From NCBI GenBank assembly GCA_026014515.1, contig JAOZIG010000257.1, forward strand, positions 1 to 5,870: a stretch of 5,870 nucleotides of DNA, given 5' to 3'. This DNA is from Candidatus Bathyarchaeota archaeon. GTDB taxonomy: Archaea > Thermoproteota > Bathyarchaeia > TCS64. The translations under genes and the position numbers were made by a program. This document shows, piece by piece, positions 1 to 3,964 of this stretch (position 1 is the stretch's first letter; each line of letters starts with the position of its first letter). Below the pieces are notes generated by a model. It saw nothing but the letters and a program-made list of their open reading frames with translations, searched no databases and was not told the origin of the DNA.

Positions 1-1697
1 CAGCAAATGGTGTCATATTTCAAGCAGACCACCCAGAGAAAAGCAAAAGAAAACAAACACGAGACAACTATGGAAACGTAACCCACTTTGAGGAAGAAAC
101 ACCAGTCACAGCCCTCTACTACACAAGCAAGCAACAGGTCAAACAATATCAAACAAAGAAAAAACAACTCACAGAAGACCAAGCAAAAGAACTAACAGAA
201 CCAATACTAGAAATCACATCAATCCTCCCAGAGCCACTCCAAGTAGTAGGCTACCACCCGGTAAGCGATGGAGTGTATCTTGTATGCAAACCAAAAGACT
301 ACCTCGTCTACTGGAACCAGTTCACAAACCACAAAATCACCACCGACCTAGACAAAGCACTAGAAAATCACATCAAAGGCGAGGAATGGAAAGGCGAAAC
401 CCTCCAATATAACCTCCCCGGAGTCTCATACATCGTCGGAGTCAGCCCAGACGAACAGAGCCTATTATTTGAACACAAGGAACGCGATGACAGATACTAT
501 ACACAATCAGACCTCTGGACCCTAAGCGTCTCACATGATCCAAATAAACCAATGTTACCACACCTCACTAAAATCACAGGAGCCATCGATCAACGATGCG
601 CCTACATCAACTGGACAAAGGAAGGCGTCTATGTTGGATACGCAAAAGGAACCGTAACAGGAGTATCCCTGATTAAACCTGATGCCACTGTAAATGAGAT
701 TGATTTCAAGGGCGTCTACCCTGAACTCACTCTAAACGTGAATGACAATGGCTACATGGCGTATGTTGGATGTAATGCGGAGTTATTCTCTGAGGTGTAT
801 GTCTCAAAGACTCCCGTAGTTCCCAAACTTGACGCCATCAAGATCACATATTATCATAAACAAGTGGATGACTGGGACCTAGGGAAAGTAGAGACTATAC
901 AATGGACGAGCCGAGACGGAGCCACCATCGAAGGAGTAATAAGAAAACCAAACAACTACGATCCATCCAAAAAATACCCACTGCTATTCCAAGTACACGG
1001 TGGACCGGCCAGCTTCAGTCGAGAATGGCTACTAGAACCCTACGATTACCAACGATACCCATGCGTCCAGATGGTAAACCAAGACGTACTCATCCTAAAA
1101 CCCAACTACAGAGGCAGCATAGGCTACGGACAAGCATTCCTAGAGCTAAACAAGAACAACCTCGGCGTTGGAGACCTCTGGGACCTAGAAACCGCCATAG
1201 AACATCTAATCAAACAGGGAATAGTTGACCCAGAAAACGTAGGAACCATGGGATGGAGCCAAGGAGGCTACATATCCGCATTCGCAGGACTACACAGCAA
1301 CATGTTCAAAGCTGCAAGCGTCGGAGCAGGCATAAGCGACTGGTACACATACCACATAAGCAACGACATACCCCAATTCACAGACCACTACCTATCAGCA
1401 AACCCATGGGAAGACCCAGAAATATACAAGAAAACCGCCCCAATCACAGCCATAGACCAAGCACACACACCGATGCTGATACATCACGGAGGAAAAGACC
1501 AACGAGTCCCACTAAGCAACGGAATGGAACTATACCGGGCCCTTAAAGCAAAAGGTGTACAAGTTGAGTTATTCATCTACCCTGATATGGGTCATCCCAT
1601 CACCAAGCCAAAGGAAAACAGAGCCGTTATACAGCAGAACCTAGACTGGTTCACCCATTATCTAGTTGACCCCGGACATGATCCAGTAACGGTCTAG
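1..1697 (+). CDS. S9-family serine peptidase (acylaminoacyl-peptidase / dipeptidyl-peptidase type), 5' end outside window
   Basis: The first complete codon is at base 3 and the frame is open from there to the TAG at 1695-1697, so 564 C-terminal residues are visible and the start lies before the window. A GTG at 273 is an internal valine, because upstream codons read through as protein. Residues about 1-290 resemble a divergent beta-propeller (SPDEQSLLFEH and DLWTLSV are blade-like). The alpha/beta-hydrolase domain begins near residue 296. Seen in it: oxyanion-region HGGP (332-335), nucleophile Ser419 in GWSQGGY, Asp499 in GGKDQRVP and His531 in PDMGHPI, so the catalytic triad is complete. In the S9 family the propeller restricts access so that oligopeptides are cleaved. 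Members of this type are commonly about 630-700 residues, so perhaps 70-130 are missing. The exact specificity (acylaminoacyl, dipeptidyl or oligopeptidase) cannot be read here. No signal peptide can be judged. The tract 620-900 uses more G/T-ending codons than the flanks. Confidence 0.93.
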   Translation, partial: ANGVIFQADHPEKSKRKQTRDNYGNVTHFEEETPVTALYYTSKQQVKQYQTKKKQLTEDQAKELTEPILEITSILPEPLQVVGYHPVSDGVYLVCKPKDYLVYWNQFTNHKITTDLDKALENHIKGEEWKGETLQYNLPGVSYIVGVSPDEQSLLFEHKERDDRYYTQSDLWTLSVSHDPNKPMLPHLTKITGAIDQRCAYINWTKEGVYVGYAKGTVTGVSLIKPDATVNEIDFKGVYPELTLNVNDNGYMAYVGCNAELFSEVYVSKTPVVPKLDAIKITYYHKQVDDWDLGKVETIQWTSRDGATIEGVIRKPNNYDPSKKYPLLFQVHGGPASFSREWLLEPYDYQRYPCVQMVNQDVLILKPNYRGSIGYGQAFLELNKNNLGVGDLWDLETAIEHLIKQGIVDPENVGTMGWSQGGYISAFAGLHSNMFKAASVGAGISDWYTYHISNDIPQFTDHYLSANPWEDPEIYKKTAPITAIDQAHTPMLIHHGGKDQRVPLSNGMELYRALKAKGVQVELFIYPDMGHPITKPKENRAVIQQNLDWFTHYLVDPGHDPVTV

Positions 1698-1714
1698 TCT
1701 CCCTTTATCATAAC

Positions 1715-1724
1715 CTTAAATTAT
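1715..1724 (+). promoter_or_regulatory. TATA-like element for the KaiC-like gene
   Basis: The AT-rich CTTAAATTAT is centred about 29 bases before the ATG at 1749, in a 51-base gap otherwise rich in C and T. No Shine-Dalgarno sequence precedes the ATG. The spacing fits an archaeal TATA box driving a leaderless or nearly leaderless transcript, so the ATPase probably has its own promoter rather than relying on read-through from the peptidase. Confidence 0.5.
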
Positions 1725-1748
1725 CGATCCCCATCCCTTCTTTACATC

Positions 1749-2471
1749 ATGAGTTTCCAGAGAGTTTCAACAGGAATAACAGGACTAGACGAAATGCTAG
1801 GCGGAGGATACCCCCAAGGCGGCATCATGCTCGTCAGCGGCGGCCCCGGTTCAGGTAAAACCATCAACAGTCTTCAATACACAGCAGCAGCAATAGCAAG
1901 AAACGAGCCAGTAGTCTACGTCAACCTAGAGGAACCCATGGACAACAAGAAAGGATACGCAAAAAACTTCGGATGGGACCTAGATGAAGCCGAGGCTAAT
2001 GGTCTTCTGATATCACTAGACTTTGTCCTATCCTCTACCGTAGATGGTATTGTGGAACCTAAAAACAGAGACACTGGAGTAACAGAGCTCAGCCTAGAAA
2101 GCGAGATATTCTCAGCAGTAAACGAGATCAACGCACAACATGTAGTATTGGATCCTCTCAACAGTGTAATGATAAACGCCCGAGGCAGCGAGATAAGATA
2201 CCTGGTACACAAACTATTTGAAACCATCAGAGAACAAAACTGTACCGCACTTATCACTTATGAAGGTGTTTTCGATGGTACCAATTTCTATTCAGAGATG
2301 TTCCTAAGTGACGGAGTAATTGCCTTGGTCAAGGACCTGCGCGACTTTGAGATTATAAAAACTGTAAGAATAGACAAGATGAGAGGAATTGATTTCGATG
2401 ACCAGCCAAGACGATACACGATATCAAACAATGGCATGGTAATATTCAACAAAGAACCAGTGCTAATCTAA
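1749..2471 (+). CDS. KaiC-like / RAD55-family RecA-fold ATPase, single domain
   Basis: A 240-residue protein, the usual size of stand-alone archaeal one-domain KaiC/RAD55-type ATPases. Seen: the N-terminal family signature TGITGLDEMLGGGYPQGG (8-25), Walker A GGPGSGKT (31-38), an acidic pair in YVNLEEP (57-63) where the catalytic glutamates of KaiC lie, a Walker B strand HVVLDP with Asp135 (131-136), SDGVIAL (187-193) and the C-terminal KMRG (210-213) followed by a conserved-looking YTISNNGMVIF strand. There is no second RecA domain, as in cyanobacterial KaiC, and no recognisable Ser-Thr autophosphorylation pair. Proteins of this kind bind and hydrolyse ATP in the cytosol, probably as hexamers or filaments; roles in signalling or recombination accessory work are known for some relatives, but nothing here fixes this one. 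The ATG was chosen because the family signature starts within ten residues and a TATA element lies about 29 bases upstream. Its convergent neighbour is the minus-strand oxidoreductase. Confidence 0.93.
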   Translation: MSFQRVSTGITGLDEMLGGGYPQGGIMLVSGGPGSGKTINSLQYTAAAIARNEPVVYVNLEEPMDNKKGYAKNFGWDLDEAEANGLLISLDFVLSSTVDGIVEPKNRDTGVTELSLESEIFSAVNEINAQHVVLDPLNSVMINARGSEIRYLVHKLFETIREQNCTALITYEGVFDGTNFYSEMFLSDGVIALVKDLRDFEIIKTVRIDKMRGIDFDDQPRRYTISNNGMVIFNKEPVLI

Positions 2472-2493
2472 AACCAATTCCACTAAAACACCC

Positions 2494-2502
2494 GGGGGGG
2501 GG
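2494..2502. repeat. Homopolymer of nine G
   Basis: CCC at 2491-2493 is followed by nine G, 23 bases past the KaiC-like stop codon, in an otherwise AC-rich gap. No other run of this length is visible in the window. It may be a real slippage-prone tract or a sequencing or assembly artefact. It is too short to make an intramolecular quadruplex by the classical four-run rule. Confidence 0.9.
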
Positions 2503-2594
2503 TAGAACATCAAACCAAAAATAATCAACATTTCCCACAAAGGACCCATAAAAATGCCCCATTATGGTATAATCATATACAAAAACGTAATCCA

Positions 2595-2623
2595 CCAAAA
2601 ATAATCCCCTAGTTTACCCTAGG
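2595..2623 (-). terminator. Possible transcription terminator of the oxidoreductase gene
   Basis: Read on the minus strand, 20 bases past the TGA of the oxidoreductase, CCTAG and CTAGG (2619-2623 and 2608-2612) can form a 5-bp stem with a 6-base loop, followed at 2604-2595 by ATTATTTTTG. Further T5 runs on that strand lie near 2580 and 2570. Archaeal termination depends mainly on T runs, so the T tracts are the stronger evidence and the hairpin is weak. Confidence 0.35.
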
Positions 2624-2642
2624 CTAACCAGATAGAATGCTG

Positions 2643-3341
2643 TCACCACCACACCTCATACCGGATCCTATCCAAGGCTACACCCATGCCAACAAGAAAC
2701 TTCTTCAAATCAGGAATCATCTCGCCCGGACCACTCAGATAAAACAAAGAACCATAATCTACGCCATACCTCTCAAAAGACTCGCCAGAGATCCTACCAT
2801 GGTCCACACCGCCAACAGAATCCCCCTTGCTGATTGTTGGATAGTAAGAAACTCGCTCATTACCCACTGATCTTTCCATGAGTTCATCATAATAGATCAA
2901 CTCTTCGAGACTGGAGGCGCTATGGAACATCTGAACAGACACCGTTGTTCTCTCATCGATAAATCGAAGAATACCCATCAGAGGGGCAACACCAATACCC
3001 GCACCAGCTAAAACCACCTTATCTCCCATGCCCGAATCATAGAAGACACTACCCTGCCCACCCTCAATATACAATAAGTCTCCAGCCTTCGCTTTCTTGT
3101 GAACATAACAAGTAACAGGGTTATCGCTCGTCTTTACAGCCAATTCTATGTATCCTTTAGCTGGAGGTGACGACGCTAGACTGTAACCTACAACAAAGCG
3201 TTCTCCGTCAATATCTGCATAACAGTCGATCCACTGCCCTGCTTTATAGTTGAACTCTTGTCCTTGTAGATCGATTTTCAATACTTTTACTGTGGGGGTT
3301 TCTTGTCTGATTTCGGCTATCTTGACGGTGATTATTGTCAT
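2643..3341 (-). CDS. Ferredoxin-reductase-fold FAD/NAD(P)-binding oxidoreductase (OXNAD1-like)
   Basis: A 232-residue protein with the two-domain FNR fold and nothing added. The FAD-binding barrel covers about residues 1-100: YKAGQWIDC (32-40) and GYSLASSP (52-59), the counterpart of the RxYS flavin motif. The NAD(P)-binding domain follows: GAGIGVAPLMGIL (113-125) is the glycine-rich nucleotide loop, and YLSGPGEMI (201-209) is the counterpart of the CGPxxM motif. The chain ends in YEVWW, a C-terminal aromatic end like those that stack on flavin in this fold. Odd points: the flavin-phosphate arginine before YS is missing (VVGYS), and the usual cysteine of CGP is serine (Ser203). The G-for-P and missing-Arg pattern resembles the OXNAD1 branch. 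There is no 2Fe-2S cysteine set, so electrons go to a separate partner, unknown here. It has no signal peptide and is cytosolic. The ATG at 3341 is supported by a TATA-like element about 29 bases upstream. The ribbon-helix-helix gene lies 134 bases upstream on the same strand. Confidence 0.88.
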   Translation of the reverse strand: MTIITVKIAEIRQETPTVKVLKIDLQGQEFNYKAGQWIDCYADIDGERFVVGYSLASSPPAKGYIELAVKTSDNPVTCYVHKKAKAGDLLYIEGGQGSVFYDSGMGDKVVLAGAGIGVAPLMGILRFIDERTTVSVQMFHSASSLEELIYYDELMERSVGNERVSYYPTISKGDSVGGVDHGRISGESFERYGVDYGSLFYLSGPGEMIPDLKKFLVGMGVALDRIRYEVWW

Positions 3342-3366
3342 GATGAAGAGATGTTTTATGGAGAAA

Positions 3367-3374
3367 TAATATTA
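3367..3374 (-). promoter_or_regulatory. TATA-like element for the oxidoreductase gene
   Basis: On the minus strand TAATATTA is centred about 29 bases before the ATG at 3341. No Shine-Dalgarno sequence is seen before that ATG. The spacing repeats that of the KaiC-like and ribbon-helix-helix genes and suggests a leaderless transcript. Confidence 0.5.
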
Positions 3375-3390
3375 TCGAAACCTATTTTGG

Positions 3391-3412
3391 TTATCTAAAA
3401 CACTCTAAGGAT
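3391..3412 (-). promoter_or_regulatory. Degenerate copies of the GATAT-type site near the oxidoreductase TATA
   Basis: On the minus strand ATCCTTAGA (3412-3404) is identical to the first nine bases of the site over the ribbon-helix-helix start codon (3644-3636). TTAGA recurs 10 bases later, so the cores GAGTG (3405-3401) and GATAA (3395-3391) are 10 bp apart. They sit about 16-37 bases upstream of the oxidoreductase TATA element. These are inferred weak operator copies and are less regular than the two arrays further upstream. Confidence 0.35.
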
Positions 3413-3434
3413 GTACTAACTAATCTCAAACCAT

Positions 3435-3474
3435 CCCAAGATATTTAGAGATAAATTTGGATATACCAAGATAT
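3435..3474 (+). promoter_or_regulatory. Four-unit 10-bp tandem array with GATAT/GATAA cores, probable operator
   Basis: Cores GATAT, GATAA, GATAT and GATAT begin at 3440, 3450, 3460 and 3470, an exact 10-bp period. The first and last units share CCAAGATAT (3436-3444 and 3466-3474), 30 bp apart. The array ends one base before the stop codon of the ribbon-helix-helix gene and lies about 60 bp upstream of the oxidoreductase TATA element. Ribbon-helix-helix repressors usually bind cooperatively to tandem short repeats on one helical face, so I infer that the neighbouring protein binds here. The periodicity is seen; the binding is inferred. Confidence 0.55.
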
Positions 3475-3475
3475 G

Positions 3476-3634
3476 CTAAAATCTTATCTGAGTATCATTC
3501 CGCACAACCCACTCACGTATCGCCTGCTCACCTGCAATACTGAGGGCTCCTCTTTTGTCTCCAAAAAGCTTGGTTGCTATCTCCCTGAACTGTTTCTCAG
3601 TGTCATCATCAAGACTGATTAATATTTTCCCCAT
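3476..3634 (-). CDS. Small ribbon-helix-helix (CopG/Arc-type) DNA-binding protein, 52 residues
   Basis: Read on the minus strand, an ATG at 3634 opens a 52-codon frame closed by TAG at 3478-3476. The product fits the ribbon-helix-helix fold over its whole length: strand KILISLD (3-9), helix A DDTEKQFREIATKLF (10-24), a turn at GDKRGA (25-30) and helix B LSIAGEQAIREWVV (31-44). The KRGALSxAxxxAIxxW pattern is typical of archaeal members. Ribbon-helix-helix proteins dimerise, place the paired strands in the major groove and usually repress. Some are antitoxins, but no toxin-like gene is next to it. There is no added sensor or metal-binding domain, so any signal must come through a partner or its level. 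The start is supported by the strand beginning at residue 3 and by a TATA-like element about 28 bases upstream. Repeated GATAT sites overlap its promoter and start codon and follow its stop codon, which suggests autoregulation. Confidence 0.85.
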   Translation of the reverse strand: MGKILISLDDDTEKQFREIATKLFGDKRGALSIAGEQAIREWVVRNDTQIRF

Positions 3635-3657
3635 ATCTAAGGATATTATAGAATATC
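3633..3657 (-). promoter_or_regulatory. Three-unit 10-bp array over the ribbon-helix-helix promoter and start codon
   Basis: On the minus strand cores GATAT (3657-3653), AATAT (3647-3643) and GATAT (3637-3633) are again exactly 10 bp apart. The last core contains the first two bases of the start codon. Its 12-base context ATCCTTAGATAT (3644-3633) matches the ATCCCAAGATAT site elsewhere in the region at 10 of 12 positions. A protein bound here would cover the DNA from just after the TATA element to the expected transcription start, the position expected for autorepression. Binding is inferred. Confidence 0.5.
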
Positions 3658-3665
3658 TATAAAAA
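3658..3665 (-). promoter_or_regulatory. TATA-like element for the ribbon-helix-helix gene
   Basis: TTTTTATA on the minus strand is centred about 28 bases before the ATG at 3634 and abuts the first GATAT core of the putative operator. No Shine-Dalgarno sequence is present before the start, which fits a leaderless transcript. Confidence 0.5.
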
Positions 3666-3684
3666 TATTAAGATTAAAAAAGAA

Positions 3685-3696
3685 ATCCCAAGATAT
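3685..3696 (+). promoter_or_regulatory. Single upstream copy of the 12-base site ATCCCAAGATAT
   Basis: This 12-mer is identical to 3433-3444, on the other side of the ribbon-helix-helix gene, 252 bp away. It differs from 3463-3474 at one base. It is on the opposite strand from the promoter array at 3633-3657 and lies about 20 bases upstream of the TATA element. It could be an extra operator, possibly for looping with the downstream array; that role is inferred. Confidence 0.4.
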
Positions 3697-3964
3697 CCAA
3701 GCACCCCGATCTAACAAACAAACATAGATTACTTAAAATAACCAACAGAACCAACAAAATGCCGACTAAATCTACCGCCCACGGCAAAAATGTATAAAAT
3801 AAACTCGACAAAAACTCACTCTAAAACACTATAAAAGCCCTCCCACGAAACAGTATATACTATAAACACTGAACCCGGGACAAAACGAACCATAACCCCG
3901 AACACCAATTCATAATCACTTTAATCCAATACCCCAACAAAGCCACAAACACACAGTGGCCCAT
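3697..3964. other. AC-rich intergenic region between divergent genes
   Basis: Together with 3635-3696 this forms a 330-base gene-free gap. I see no credible small gene in it (a 12-codon frame from 3759 is not convincing), no tRNA and no repeat array. It is extremely biased: a hand count of 3661-3960 gives about 142 A, 83 C, 48 T and 27 G on the plus strand. It holds three TATA-like strings on the plus strand: TATAAAATA (3793-3801), TATAAAAG (3830-3837) and TATATACTATAAA (3854-3866). Confidence 0.6.
3854..3866 (+). promoter_or_regulatory. Candidate TATA element for the secreted-protein gene
   Basis: TATATACTATAAA is the best TATA-like string before the ATG at 3965. A start about 26 bases downstream would leave a leader of roughly 80 bases, unlike the leaderless pattern of the other genes. 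No good TATA string lies 28 bases before this ATG; CTTTAATCC (3919-3927) is a weaker alternative that would give a leader of about 15 bases. No Shine-Dalgarno sequence is seen. The choice among candidates is uncertain. Confidence 0.35.

Noticed and set aside
273..275. GTG as the start of the peptidase gene
   Set aside because: The frame continues upstream to the window edge with protein-like sequence, and the family has a longer N-terminal propeller.
902..1228. 108-codon plus-strand frame inside the peptidase gene
   Set aside because: It lies in another frame over the alpha/beta-hydrolase domain, is Arg/Pro/Thr-rich, and is open only because the region is poor in T and so in stop codons.
1253..1546. 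97-codon plus-strand frame inside the peptidase gene
   Set aside because: Shadow of the segment carrying the catalytic residues, with low-complexity Arg/His/Pro composition and no promoter.
1916..2257. 113-codon minus-strand frame opposite the KaiC-like gene
   Set aside because: Antisense shadow of a gene with clear Walker motifs; no recognisable domain.
2561..2573. Small palindrome ATTAT-GGT-ATAAT as a promoter or hairpin
   Set aside because: No plus-strand gene follows it, and a stem of five A-T pairs is too weak to claim.
2637..2870. 77-codon plus-strand frame opposite the oxidoreductase
   Set aside because: Antisense to the NAD(P)-binding domain; no motif and no start signals.
3391..3696. 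CRISPR array
   Set aside because: The repeats are 5-12 bases at 10-bp period, without unique spacers or repeats of CRISPR length and without cas genes.
3342..3964. Toxin partner for the ribbon-helix-helix protein
   Set aside because: Neither flank contains a short frame resembling a toxin family, and the neighbours are an oxidoreductase and a secreted protein, so a toxin-antitoxin pair is not supported.
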